64,000 bases of DNA from Oopsacas minuta (GCA_024704765.1 JAKMXF010000365.1:930001-994000), one strand, 5' to 3'. Shown: positions 1 to 10,184, counted from the first letter of the stretch. The notes: generated from the letters alone by a model not told the origin. Numbers and translations: made by a program.

Positions 1-1
1 A

Positions 2-3000
2 TCATTCTCAAAGAGTTACCGTGTGACAGGAGGAGAGAGTAAAAGCAAACCATCTACTCCTCTCCCTCCTGCGTCCTGTCAATCGTCACAATCCTCAGGA
101 GTCCATCTTAACAACAGCTCTGTAACAGGTAAAACTAACAGCGAAGTATTCTCTCAACTCGAGGGTATGCATTTGATGCGTACTCTCTCTAATCCTGAAG
201 GAGTACTCAGGATACGGAGAGAGCGAAAGTTGGAGGAGATCAAGAATGCTTTGAAAGACCCCGGCACAACTACTATCAAAATATACGCAGAAAACTTAAT
301 ACCAGAGGTTCCATACAAAACATTACTAGTCACTCCTGAACACACAGCTAATGACGTCATTAGAATAACACTAGAGAAGTACCATATGGAAAGAGAGGAT
401 CCTTCTGACTATTGTCTTGTGCAGTATAGTCTCCCATCAGGAGCTAGCTGTATTACAACTACAGGCAGAGATGAATGTATTGTAGAGCCAGGCGATTTTC
501 CTCTACACAGGTTCAGAGAGCATCAAGCTAACTTCCCAGATCTTAAAGTGATATTCCAACTCCGTAAGATTGATCAAGCCATGCTACCAAAGATAATCCC
601 TCAGGAACTACGTCCCCTTCATCCGTTTGACTCATACAGAAGTAGATCTCATAAAGCCAAGCAATCACTACCTTGCTTCTACCCAATGAGAGGGGGTAAG
701 CCAGATAAACAGCACCGTATACAGGTTTATGCTAATGATTTTAAAATGCTGGTAGGCTCCAGACGAGGGTTCAATCAACAAGCAGACAAATACATAGCTC
801 TGGAGGGAGCGGATATACTCCCTGAGCATTGTATAGTAGAGGGGTATAAAGGGGTATGTCGTCTCATCCCCACTTCAAGGAATGGACCAGTTTATATTGA
901 TAATATTCTCATTCAGAAACCTACCTCATTAACTTCTACTTGTGTAGTTAGATTCGGTAGACACTATGACTTCCAGTTCTTCTTACCCGATACAATCCCT
1001 AGCAAATCCTCTACTAACATTACAACATATCCTTTAAGAGGATTACATTCAGTAAAGTCTGTAGACTCAGACATAGAGACTCGTCCCTCCTCTGAACTGG
1101 GGGAGTATAAGAAAGAATTGCTAACTCTACAAAGAGTACTTAGTGACGGAGCAATCAATGAATTTTCTCATCTACAAAGACTCAGTCCGCATGACGATAC
1201 CCCTGAGACTATATTCATGTCAGATGGAAAAGTTATTTCTTTATCCAATTACTCCAGTTCTAATATGGACGATTTCTTACCAGAGGAGCTACCTAAACCA
1301 GTGATACCTACGTCACGTAACCCTCGTAGCAGTGTTCGTATAAAAGAGGAACCTCTCATACTCCCTGCTACTTTATCATTCTCTCTCCACTCTATCTGTC
1401 ATATCATAGACTGTTTTATAACAGATGTTAAGTATAGTGACGTCACATTTAAACATGCTCCAGCATATGCCCTGTATATCTGTGTGCGTTCTTTCCTAAA
1501 TGGAGATTCTCTATGTGACGCTACTCTATCAGAGCGCCTGCAGGGAATGAAGGAGATGTTAAGCTGTTCCGCCTCTCTGCTCAAGGCTACTGTTGCTCAG
1601 AGCAGACATATCCCTGGTCCACTTGCTTTCTGGATAAACAACATGTCCGAGTTGTTACATTTCCTTCGTAGAGATGGAGAGGTTTCTCCTCACTGTCCTG
1701 ATGTTCTCACCTCTCTCACCCAGCTGACTGCCTACGCGTTCAGATCTCTCTCTGAGTCTATCTGCAAGGAAGTAGAGCCTCACCTCACCTCTCTCTTCTC
1801 TCCAGCCCCCTCCTCTCCCTCCCAGCTGCTTGATACAGATTCAGAACCAGCTGAGTCCTTCCTTGACATGTTATGGAAACCAGGAGGTGTAGCGTCTCGT
1901 CTCTCCAGTCACAATAGAAGTGCTTGTAGTCTGTTCTCCATACTAGATGCTATATACAACCTTATGGCATCTTGTAATGTTAACAAGGAAATAACTCGTG
2001 AGCTCTTTCTGAGGTTAATTCATTTTATAGGAAGTACTCTCTTCAACGATATTGTTACTGATAGAAGCCACACCTCTCCAACTTCTCTCTCCTCTCTCAA
2101 GCCTCGTCTCAAGTGGCTACAGAGCTGGACCGAGGAGAAAGGACTTAGTTCATTATTTGAAAGTTGTTTTTCGCCATGTCATCAAGCCTTAACACTCCTA
2201 GAAGAGTGTAGAGCTACTGATGCAGACCTTAATAAACTCTCTAATAAAGCTAATGTATTGAATCCTATACAAATCAAAACTTTATTAGAGACAATACAAT
2301 CTAGAAAAATTGTATCATTTATCTCTCAAATCAAAGATATAAACTCATCTCCCCTCCTCCTACAAACTAAGATATCTCGTCCTATTAAGATACCAGATAA
2401 CGGATATTCATCTGAGACATTGCTAGGTATCCCTCATGGACTTAGAGATTTCTTAGAGCCTGCTATACAAAAGGGGCTGTGTAAACTTCATTTGGTATCT
2501 TTACTGAGTACTGGTGCTTGGATGAAGAGCAGTGAGCTAGCTAGCCACAGACTGTCAGAGAGCCGTAGTTCTATAGAGAGTTCATCTGCTCCTAATCTAC
2601 CACCCGATTATCCTGGGAAAGGTGCCGATCCCTCTCTCGAATCCCTCCAGCCTGTATCTATCCGGTCCTCGCGAGGCGGCAGCTTCCCATACCATCAAGA
2701 TACTAATCGGTATCTGGAGTTAAGGTTAGACAAACAGGACTCAGACTCTATTGGGATAAGTGTAGTATCCTACAAAATTAAGAATCCATTCAAATCCGTA
2801 ATTCTAGTCAAATCTATCCTAGACAATCCTGCTCTAGAAGATGGACGTTTGGAGCCAGGAGATCAGATTATTAGAGTTGATGACGTCAATCTAGAAGAAC
2901 CAGGCATGTCTCAAAAGCAAGCTACTCACATTCTCAGATCGACTGGCAGAATAGTCCATCTCAGAATCTTGAAGAAAGAATCTGTTAATCTAATGCTAGC

Positions 3001-4117
3001 CACAACTAACCTATACTACTCAGAGAATGAGCTCTCAGACTCTGATTCTATTTCCTTATCAAAGATATATCCCTATGCTACTACACAGCGTCCTGGACAC
3101 AAAACTCTAGACAGACAGCGTCTCCCTACACCTTCTATACCAGTTCTTAAGCATAAACATATGCTCGCCCCCCGTTATGAGGAAGAATTCCAATCTCCCC
3201 GATCTTATAATACACAGTATCCTACATTCCCGCGTAGTCACAGGAGTTTTGAGTACTCTCCTTCTCCTAGAGATAAACAGCTGTCAATACTTCAAGGGGA
3301 GATGTCTCCGTCTATTCATAACCCCTCTATCATACATGGTAAAGATTCACTACACTCTCATAATCTACATCAATTCGATACTCTGTATACAGCACCACAT
3401 CACATGATTGATCCCTACCAGCCTCCTAGCTACACCCTACAGCTGGTACCTACTCCTCACCCTCATACACACTATGATAGTCTTAGACATATGGTCCCTC
3501 ACCCTCAGTACACTCCTCCTATTCACTGGGATCCTATCCCGGACCCTTCTCGTATACACAAACTCCCCGGCTCATTAACTCCTGCTCATTCTCCTACTAC
3601 TACAGCTACCACTAAAGTAGATCTGCTTAGCAAGCTGAGTAGAGATGAAGTAGCATTAGCCAGTTCCATAACACTACGAGAGAGAGAGCTGCAGGAAGTG
3701 AGAGCTAATATAGAGTTATTAAGACAACAACATGAAATATCTCCTACTCAAAATCCTATGAATATAGATGAGAGTGGTATATCTCCCTCTCACTCTGCTA
3801 CACCACTTGTAGGATTCCAACCCTCTACACACATACAGAAACAGGTTAGTAACCCCACCCCTTCTAAACTACATTTACTCTCTTCACCTCTAACACTCCG
3901 TCCTAACACTCCTTCAAATTATCTGGGTGTTCCCCCTGATGTGATACAATCTACATTACATACTCCAGTTAAGACTATACCTGTATCAACCACACCAGCG
4001 TCTGTACCTCCGGCCCTAGACCTATTCCTTCCTCTACAATTCCAAGAAAGCAATCTCACTCAGCCTATGACTCTCCAAGACAAGATGGAGTATTTCATCC
4101 ACAAATCATCTTCCTAG
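2..4117 (+). CDS. AFDN: Afadin/canoe-like junction scaffold, 5' partial
   Basis: Afadin links nectin-type adhesion receptors and Ras/Rap GTPases to actin at cell junctions. One uninterrupted frame runs from base 2 to the TAG at 4115-4117. The first Met-like codon (base 23) is GTG and the frame stays open to the window edge, so the true start lies upstream. Domains in order: a Ras-association domain (about bases 266-566; motif TIKIYAENLIPEVPYKTLLV), an FHA domain (709-980; includes VGSRRGFNQQ and VVRFGRHYDFQF), a DIL domain (1358-2500), a PDZ domain (2708-2975; SIGISVV in the ligand groove, then LEPGDQIIRVDDVNL), a proline/His/Ser-rich tail and a short coiled coil (3624-3740). This is afadin's order. 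By alignment the Ras-association domain is the second of afadin's two, so the first is missing upstream. A single coding exon over 4.1 kb is unusual for this gene. The identification is firm; the N-terminus is unknown. Confidence 0.94.
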   Translation, partial: SFSKSYRVTGGESKSKPSTPLPPASCQSSQSSGVHLNNSSVTGKTNSEVFSQLEGMHLMRTLSNPEGVLRIRRERKLEEIKNALKDPGTTTIKIYAENLIPEVPYKTLLVTPEHTANDVIRITLEKYHMEREDPSDYCLVQYSLPSGASCITTTGRDECIVEPGDFPLHRFREHQANFPDLKVIFQLRKIDQAMLPKIIPQELRPLHPFDSYRSRSHKAKQSLPCFYPMRGGKPDKQHRIQVYANDFKMLVGSRRGFNQQADKYIALEGADILPEHCIVEGYKGVCRLIPTSRNGPVYIDNILIQKPTSLTSTCVVRFGRHYDFQFFLPDTIPSKSSTNITTYPLRGLHSVKSVDSDIETRPSSELGEYKKELLTLQRVLSDGAINEFSHLQRLSPHDDTPETIFMSDGKVISLSNYSSSNMDDFLPEELPKPVIPTSRNPRSSVRIKEEPLILPATLSFSLHSICHIIDCFITDVKYSDVTFKHAPAYALYICVRSFLNGDSLCDATLSERLQGMKEMLSCSASLLKATVAQSRHIPGPLAFWINNMSELLHFLRRDGEVSPHCPDVLTSLTQLTAYAFRSLSESICKEVEPHLTSLFSPAPSSPSQLLDTDSEPAESFLDMLWKPGGVASRLSSHNRSACSLFSILDAIYNLMASCNVNKEITRELFLRLIHFIGSTLFNDIVTDRSHTSPTSLSSLKPRLKWLQSWTEEKGLSSLFESCFSPCHQALTLLEECRATDADLNKLSNKANVLNPIQIKTLLETIQSRKIVSFISQIKDINSSPLLLQTKISRPIKIPDNGYSSETLLGIPHGLRDFLEPAIQKGLCKLHLVSLLSTGAWMKSSELASHRLSESRSSIESSSAPNLPPDYPGKGADPSLESLQPVSIRSSRGGSFPYHQDTNRYLELRLDKQDSDSIGISVVSYKIKNPFKSVILVKSILDNPALEDGRLEPGDQIIRVDDVNLEEPGMSQKQATHILRSTGRIVHLRILKKESVNLMLATTNLYYSENELSDSDSISLSKIYPYATTQRPGHKTLDRQRLPTPSIPVLKHKHMLAPRYEEEFQSPRSYNTQYPTFPRSHRSFEYSPSPRDKQLSILQGEMSPSIHNPSIIHGKDSLHSHNLHQFDTLYTAPHHMIDPYQPPSYTLQLVPTPHPHTHYDSLRHMVPHPQYTPPIHWDPIPDPSRIHKLPGSLTPAHSPTTTATTKVDLLSKLSRDEVALASSITLRERELQEVRANIELLRQQHEISPTQNPMNIDESGISPSHSATPLVGFQPSTHIQKQVSNPTPSKLHLLSSPLTLRPNTPSNYLGVPPDVIQSTLHTPVKTIPVSTTPASVPPALDLFLPLQFQESNLTQPMTLQDKMEYFIHKSSS

Positions 4118-4705
4118 TTAACTTTTTCTTCTCTTGTATAAATGAGTTTCTGTTCTTCTGTTCGATTCATTAACTTCTATAAGCTTTCTCTTTTGATAGA
4201 AAAATCATTTGAATCTAATTCACTTTGAAATTGAGGCTCAGTTTTGAGTTTATGTAAATTAATGTATATCTTTGTTGAGTCATAGCCTACTATGGTTGAG
4301 TTATTAAGATATCTTAGCGGATCAGCTGTTTGGCTTTCAGGTTGACAAACTCTTTTGCATGCTTATGTATTACAGATTTACAGTAAAACTCCGTTAGTAC
4401 TTACCAATACGGTTTTCATTCTTGTACTATACTATGAACTGATTAATCCTGTGCTGACTATACTTTAGTATGTAGTTACGTAATCTGTTCCGCGATGTGG
4501 TGCGTCTTATCCGTATATGCATATATAGTAGAACCAATAATATGTAACTAGTGCAAGTATTTTCACAATTTGAAAAGCCGGAAATCTCATTTCTAAAACG
4601 CCAAAAAATGTGAAAATATTTTAATTTGGTTAATAGCTTAACCACTGATACAGCACATGTCTACCTGAAGCACAGCTTAGTATTTCACTTGCTGAAAGTT
4701 TCTCA
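4118..4705. other. Intergenic, no gene seen
   Basis: AT-rich spacer after the afadin stop codon. Only short chance frames occur. Around 4383-4410 there is a fragment resembling the end of a pogo-type inverted-repeat element. The first part is presumably afadin 3' UTR, but I see no clear AATAAA. Confidence 0.5.
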
Positions 4706-4755
4706 AATCTGATTGGTCAACGTTGGCCAATCAGATTCCTTCCTTCGTATAAATA
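4706..4755 (+). promoter_or_regulatory. Palindromic double-CCAAT element plus TATA box
   Basis: Bases 4706-4737 form a 32-bp inverted repeat in which 15 of 16 pairs match (the odd pair is 4717/4726). Each arm carries a CCAAT box, in opposite orientations (ATTGG at 4712-4716, CCAAT at 4727-4731). A TATAAATA box follows at 4748-4755. Inverted CCAAT pairs with a TATA box are typical of NF-Y-driven promoters such as those of histone genes. Transcription would start near 4780, about 175 nt before the ATG of the next gene. Confidence 0.7.
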
Positions 4756-4952
4756 CGCGTAGCGTTCGCGAACTCCAAAAGACAATTGTGAGGGCCGAAG
4801 GTCCGAAAAAGCATTCCGAAGGAACTAGCAGAAAAAGCCGCCCAGAGGCGGCGTTGCGGCTAGTATGTAATATTATCCTAATTACGTATATTGTCTGTAA
4901 CATTTATACATTTACAATTGAAAGTTAGCAAGTTTCGTTCCTCTGTCCTATT

Positions 4953-5567
4953 ATGCAAAATGAAATTGGAATGCAACATGAAACCGAAAATTCACCTAAA
5001 TTGTCTTCTGATTCAGTGAGTACAAAAGTAGAAAGTTGGTTGAAAAGTAGAGATACCATGGAAACTGCTAGCAACGAAATCACATCTCAAATCAACACAG
5101 ACTATTTACCACCATCTATAGTTGTAGAGCAGATACAGTGTATGCCTGTAACGAAACATGAATCAGAAATATCTCAAATTCATGAAGAAATCACTGTTGT
5201 TCCTGAAAGAAATCAAACATTTCTAAATGTGGTGAATGAGTTGAGAGATTTTAGACCAACAACACCAAACCTTACAAAAATGAAATCCTGGATAAAACAC
5301 TGGAAAACTCAAGTTCATGTAAGTGAATACACAACTACTAATGATAATGAAACAGTTTCTGAATTATTAGCAACAGTCATTTCTCCTGATGAAAGATTAG
5401 CTATAATCAAAGAAGCACTTCCGATTATGCAGAACATTTCTAAACTCTATCGTTGGCAGCTTGGGAGACATGATAGACTCTCCCAGTTAGCTGATTCTCA
5501 GATACAACATATCCAATCACTGGAAAAGAATTTATCTAACTCTGTAAATAAGACTGATATCAGATAA
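4953..5567 (+). CDS. Small hypothetical protein, 204 aa
   Basis: I do not recognise this protein. It is one open frame of 204 residues, polar and acidic, rich in Ser, Thr, Glu and Gln, with no membrane segment or signal peptide. The C-terminal 60 residues are predicted helical and end in a heptad-like stretch (QLADSQIQHIQSLEKNLSNS). Support for a real gene: the promoter about 200 bp upstream, the first useful ATG of the presumed transcript (the earlier ATG at 4865 is followed at once by TAA), and a composition unlike a chance frame. The leader has a perfect 6-bp stem with a 4-nt loop (4837-4852). A second short hairpin (5575-5595; 6-bp stem, 9-nt loop) follows the stop. Possibly a lineage-specific gene. 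Confidence 0.55.
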   Translation: MQNEIGMQHETENSPKLSSDSVSTKVESWLKSRDTMETASNEITSQINTDYLPPSIVVEQIQCMPVTKHESEISQIHEEITVVPERNQTFLNVVNELRDFRPTTPNLTKMKSWIKHWKTQVHVSEYTTTNDNETVSELLATVISPDERLAIIKEALPIMQNISKLYRWQLGRHDRLSQLADSQIQHIQSLEKNLSNSVNKTDIR

Positions 5568-6016
5568 TAACTCTCTCCTACTATATCAATAGGAGTAAAG
5601 TATAATTTACAATTGTATCATTATCAAAACATGCGAAGATATATCAAACTCAGATATTCGAAATAGCTTTAGATTCACACTAACATCTGGAAGCTGTTAT
5701 ACTGGACATAGAAATATTATACACGTATATATCACTTAGTTTGCAAGATCGCTTACAACAACCTACACAACTACAGTTTAGTGGTTGATAGTAAGATGCT
5801 CCATGGATCATGACTACTGCATGTACCGTTTTGTATGATTTATCCTGATTTATGTACATATAATAAATGTCGTTTCCATATGGGGTACATGCATTAGGGG
5901 AAAATAATTACTAGGGGTTATAAAAGTGATTTTGAAGAAATAAGATACTATCTAGAATCATAGGGTAGCAAACCCCCCACATAATATTGGAAGATCCGTA
6001 CGTATACAATATAATA
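5568..6016. other. Intergenic, no gene seen
   Basis: Apart from the small hairpin directly after the preceding stop codon, I see no gene or recognisable element here. Confidence 0.5.
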
Positions 6017-7175
6017 CTACCTAGATTCTGTCAGAAAAGTTAGCAAAATTATTATTCTCATTTTCTTCTTTATACTCACAGCCAAAGATAGAAAATCTTG
6101 TTTGTAGATTTCATAGAGTGATATCCTCACAGTTAGTGGAATATTCCTGTAGGCGTCATTACAACGATCAGTTGAGACAGTTGGATCATGCTCGGGAAAA
6201 ATGATATTATGTCCTGGATTGTGTATTTGTATATAGTTCAGAATAGCATCTTTCAATGTCTCAAATTTAACAATAATGTCATATCTGATAGAACAGGGAT
6301 CACAATATATGTTCATAGGTTTCCAATGATCGTCAAAGCTATTCCATCCATGTGTTCTATCCAGGGACATTATATAGATTAAGAATTCTATAAAAGTAAT
6401 TTCTGATTTTCCTTTTCCTGCATCTAATCTTCTAATCTGTTGAATAACTTCATCATTCAGGTCTTTTGTCGATTTAGTTTCTCGTCTTTCCGATTCGTTT
6501 CTCCATATTGGTAACGAGTAACGAATTTGTCTGTGTAAGCTGATAACAATCTTTCGAATCGACTTCTCACTATAATAATCTTGGTGTAGGTCTGATATCT
6601 CTGTGCTGTTAATTTTGGATCTTCATAATTGAAATCAACTGCTATTTTATCCCATAAGGTTGGGTTGGGTATGGGTAAGGTAGTTCCTCGATTCCTTCCA
6701 ATTCTCTAAAAATGTTTATCCAGCTAGTAGAACTTAATTTAAGCACAGCACACTGAAGCAATTGAGATTTATTACTGAAACGCATTATCTTGTATCCATT
6801 CATGAACCTACACACACACACCATTACTCTGTTTTAGGAATACAGTACAGAATTTATCTACTCTATTAATCCGATCATGTAGATATTGGTGCTTCATGTT
6901 GAGAGGATGTAAACCTTTTGACATCATCTTTATGTAATACTCATCTGTAAATGTAGATGCTTTATTATTAATATTACTCCTAACCAGAATATCCTCATTC
7001 CAGTTCTCACTAAAGCTATCCAGCCACTAGCGTCCTTCTGGATTCCATCTTTATGATTATTGTTGTTCCTTTCTACTAGCTTGACTGATTGTCCACATAT
7101 TTCTACGCAATCTTGTTCCTGTTGTCTACCAAATGTTGATATGTATACAAATGCAGTGAGTAGCGTGAACAACAA
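6017..7175 (-). pseudogene. Carbohydrate sulfotransferase (CHST8-14 type) pseudogene
   Basis: Pieces of a Golgi carbohydrate sulfotransferase (Sulfotransfer_2 family) lie in order on the minus strand but in different frames: a hydrophobic start resembling a signal anchor (near 7175; FTLLTAFVY), a stem piece (7020-6832), a segment at the position of the family's 5'-phosphosulfate loop (QLLQCAVLKLSSTSW), the 3'-phosphate-binding stretch (VRSRFERLLSAYTDKF, about 6590-6515), and the C-terminal part (HWKPMNIYCDPCSIRYD and LYEIYKQDF, 6370-6060). At least four frame changes are needed, near 7015, 6815 (in a CA repeat), 6665 (in a short repeat) and 6512. The PKxGCTNW-like loop is degraded and no ATG precedes the hydrophobic start. 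Either a decayed gene or, less likely, a poorly assembled one. The family assignment is firm; function is almost certainly lost. Confidence 0.82.
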
Positions 7176-7619
7176 AATTAAAAGATAGGAAGTTTAACTT
7201 TGCTAACGTGTTGAAATTCAAAATTAACTTTTCTCTTGGTGCATACAAGTATTAAAAAGTATTAATATTGTAATATTTTATATTTATAACAATCAATTGA
7301 TCAAACAGTTCATTTCAATATGCGTATAACTTAATTCCTATTATTTAAATACTGTCCTGACTATAGCTTAGTTATAAAATTTCTTAGTGGTAGGTATATA
7401 TGTATATGATATAGGTGTTCGCTCTCCTGTCTACACCTTTAGAGATTAAGACTCGAAATTTGGCATGTATACTCGTACTGACATCTAGTTGTGCACCTGA
7501 CATTTGAAATTTTCTGATGTGTATATTTTCACACCTTTTAGGTGATTAATCATATTTCCATACATTTCTATGTAAAATTCAAAAGAATGCTAGAGATTAG
7601 GTTATAAATCTTATCATGG

Positions 7620-7770
7620 ACTCAACAGACATATAGGGGGGGTAATCAAGTACGCTGAATCCGAATTTCGCATTTTCAAGTATCTCATATGTAAATTTAT
7701 TGTTGTTTTTATGAATATAAAGTAACAAAATAATTGAAATATCAAAATACACATATAGACTTGCTATTAT
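7620..7770 (-). repeat. Dispersed repeat A, reverse copy
   Basis: The reverse complement matches segments near 28800-28960, 38510-38590 and 48410-48500: a stretch reading TTTACTTTATATTCATAAA, then AACAATAAATTTACATATGA, then TCGGATTCAGC. Probably a fragment of an interspersed non-autonomous element. Confidence 0.6.
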
Positions 7771-7915
7771 TATATTGGGAAGCTGTGAATTTTCAAATCC
7801 TAACATCAGCGTTCTCGATTTATATCCAAATATTTCTATTATATCAATACATACAATGAGGTGGTTACTTTACTAGCTTGCACATAAATATTTGAAATTT
7901 TATCTTTTATTTTCA

Positions 7916-8031
7916 GCTACGGCCATACCATGTTGGCAACACCAGTTCTCGTCTGATCACTGAAGTTAAGTAACATTGGGCCACGATAGTACCACGATCG
8001 GAGACGGCGCGGGAACACCTGGTGCTGTAGT
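7916..8031 (+). rRNA. 5S rRNA gene, diverged
   Basis: About 116 nt aligning over its whole length with eukaryotic 5S rRNA: 5' end GCTACGGCCATACCA, then TCTCGTCTGATCACTGAAGT, the box A region AGTTAAGTAACATTGGG, the intermediate element GATCGGAGAC, box C, and the 3' end GGTGCTGTAG, which pairs with the 5' end. A T6 run follows at once. Several normally conserved box A and box C positions are changed (for example GGAGACGGCGCGGG where GGAGACCGCCTGGG is usual), so this may be a variant, a lineage-typical sequence or a pseudogene. It is alone; no second copy or rDNA repeat is seen in the window. Confidence 0.82.
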
Positions 8032-8036
8032 TTTTT
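8031..8036 (+). terminator. Pol III T-run terminator
   Basis: Six T residues directly after the 3' stem of the 5S-like gene, the normal RNA polymerase III stop signal. Confidence 0.7.
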
Positions 8037-8360
8037 GTTCATTTTCTTTTTCGGATAACCTAATCGTAGTTCCCTCACAAGTCATAACCATCATTTATGG
8101 AAATTTCAACTGAAATTATAAACCATGGATTTTGTTTTGTTTTGTCATTACTTCAGTTTCTGCTTCGGTTGTACTAACATTAGGTCATCCTTATTTAACT
8201 GAACGGAACGGACAGTTTGTATAGAATATTCTTGAATAAGATCGCTTGCCAGTCTCTTAGTTCTTGACTTTCGTAGAATGTGAATTTTAACATTGAAGGA
8301 ATTTAACATATCAAATGTGTAGCCATTTCCATTCAGCAAAACTTCAAGTGACATAGTATA

Positions 8361-8436
8361 TGGATTGGTATAGGGATTGGTATAGGGATAGGGATAGGGA
8401 TAGGGATTGGGATTGGTATAGGGATAGGGATTGGGT
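8361..8436. repeat. TAGGGA/TTGGGA telomere-like tandem repeat
   Basis: About a dozen units of 6-7 nt, mostly GGGATA or GGGATT, close to but not identical with the animal telomere unit TTAGGG. Short and irregular; likely an interstitial simple repeat. Confidence 0.75.
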
Positions 8437-8644
8437 AATTTTTTCCAATTTCTAATTGTGAATAATTTGTATTCTAACGTCTAACGTGTGCAATATAAAA
8501 TTACCTTTCGTTGAACTACATTCATAGCAAAGCTAAGGGAATCAAAACTTTTGCGAGGGAAACTTCTCTAGGCTGTATTGTTGAAATTTGCATAATTGGT
8601 CACAAACTATAAATAGTGATTGGATTCTCTGAACTTAACAGCTA

Positions 8645-8770
8645 TAAGTCTGTATTTGAGTACGCTGAATCCAAATTTCGCATTTTCAAGTTTCTTATGT
8701 GTAAATTTATTGTTGATTTATGGATATAACATAAACAAATTATCCAAATTTCTAAGTATTGGTAGAGACT
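8645..8770 (-). repeat. Dispersed repeat A, second reverse copy
   Basis: Shares with 7620-7770 the stretch TACGCTGAATCC and, after it, TTTCGCATTTTCAAGT, followed by the TGTAAATTTATTGTTG block. The two copies flank the 5S-like gene in the same orientation, about 1 kb apart. Confidence 0.6.
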
Positions 8771-9846
8771 TTCTCTCAGCAGACATATGGGTACCTAATT
8801 CCGCTGAATCTGGTGGCCTAAGGGAAAATTACGTCGGCACAGGCAGTATTTGAAATTTTGGTACATAGCTTGATTGGATGATATACCATATTACCTCAAA
8901 TGATAACTGGGGCGATTATTAATTTCAAGCCCCTCGCGAGGGATCTTGCGATTATTTGTGAACACGTATATATAAAATCATACTTATGTGCTTATATTAT
9001 GTGTCTTTGTCCTAACAAATAGCAGTTTATAAATGTTTAGGAGCCTCAGAGGGTGCTATTATTCGAGGTAATACGGTACTTATAGTATTTGCTAGTGGCT
9101 ATAAGAGTGCTATAGAGGAACAAAGAATAGGTCAAAAAATTTCCTGTTCATAGTTCAGTTATCGAACAAACGGAAAAGGAAAATGTTTGAATATGGTCGT
9201 TTGTTAGGCTATAGGTCTGGAAATCACAGAATATTCCAGCAGAACACTTGATATACTAATAAGTACTAAGTTATCGATGTGTGCACGTATATTCTCGACA
9301 CAAAACTAATAGGGGGCGAATAACGTGTTCAAATGTAGAGAACTTGTGTGAGTATTAGGGTGCATCGGTTGCCCCTTTTGTTGAAAACTACACATCGCTC
9401 ACAGCCATTTGTGCTATATATGCAGTGTTTCTGACACTAATCCAAAAGTGACCTGATGTGAATTTCATTTAGGATCTTCTTTATTAATTAATTAAATTCC
9501 TAATATAACCTTAATGCATAGTGAAAATTATGATTACCTCGCATTTGAATTGAATCACTTACATAATCCTGTTATAGTTTCGAGTAAAAACATGCAATAG
9601 GTCCATTCCTTGCAGTGTGGTTTCCCCATTACAAAATTTCGACTTTTTGCTATCAATTGCTTGTTAAATAACCTATAACTAACCTGAAAATGACTTAATA
9701 ATTGTTAAAATTACTAAAAATGACCTGAAATTGAGGCCTTCCTATTTCATGGAACGGGAAAGATAAACTTACTTGAGGAAAATCAAATATAAAATGTCTC
9801 CATTGCCATACATTGGAACTAGAAAATAAAAGAATATTTTAGAATT
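8771..9846. other. Intergenic, no gene seen
   Basis: AT-rich DNA without a supportable frame or RNA gene. A short stretch near 9215 resembles sequence near 46770, close to another repeat fragment. Confidence 0.4.
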
Positions 9847-10098
9847 GTTGTCAAGCATTTGTTGGGACATTTCACGTCGAGGGTAATCATTTTGTAATTA
9901 TTTGTACAAAGTTCAAGTAATAGTGTGATACGCCTAGAAACCTTCCCTCTCTTAATTTTGATGTCCTCTGCTTAGCTAGATGAAGGTAGTTATCATCCGA
10001 AAGGGGTGATCAGACTTTCTAAAAATATAATAAAAATACGTAGCTTCAACTAAATTGATTACAATCAACGTGAAAAGTCACAACAAATGCTTGACAAC
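9847..10098. mobile_element. MITE with 33-bp terminal inverted repeats
   Basis: A 252-bp element with inverted ends at 9847-9879 and 10066-10098. The outer 18 bp (GTTGTCAAGCATTTGTTG) match perfectly and the next 15 bp match with three differences. It has no coding capacity. The left half is related to 46795-46960, which shares the terminal motif, CATTTCACGTCG and CGCCTAGAAA. It ends 86 bp before the PGPEP1 start codon and could affect that promoter. No convincing target duplication is visible. Confidence 0.8.
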
Positions 10099-10184
10099 CG
10101 TCACTATACAATAGATTTGTAAGGCCTTTTGACAAACCTGATTTACTTATTTATTTAATATATCACCTTTAGTAGCAGAGTTGA

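Noticed and set aside
23-25. GTG as the afadin start codon
   Set aside because: The frame continues open to the window edge and the first RA domain is missing, so the true start is upstream.
4713-4928. 71-codon plus frame across the promoter, and its 66-codon minus counterpart
   Set aside because: They overlap the CCAAT/TATA element and leader hairpin, have no family match, and the minus frame is the mirror of the plus one.
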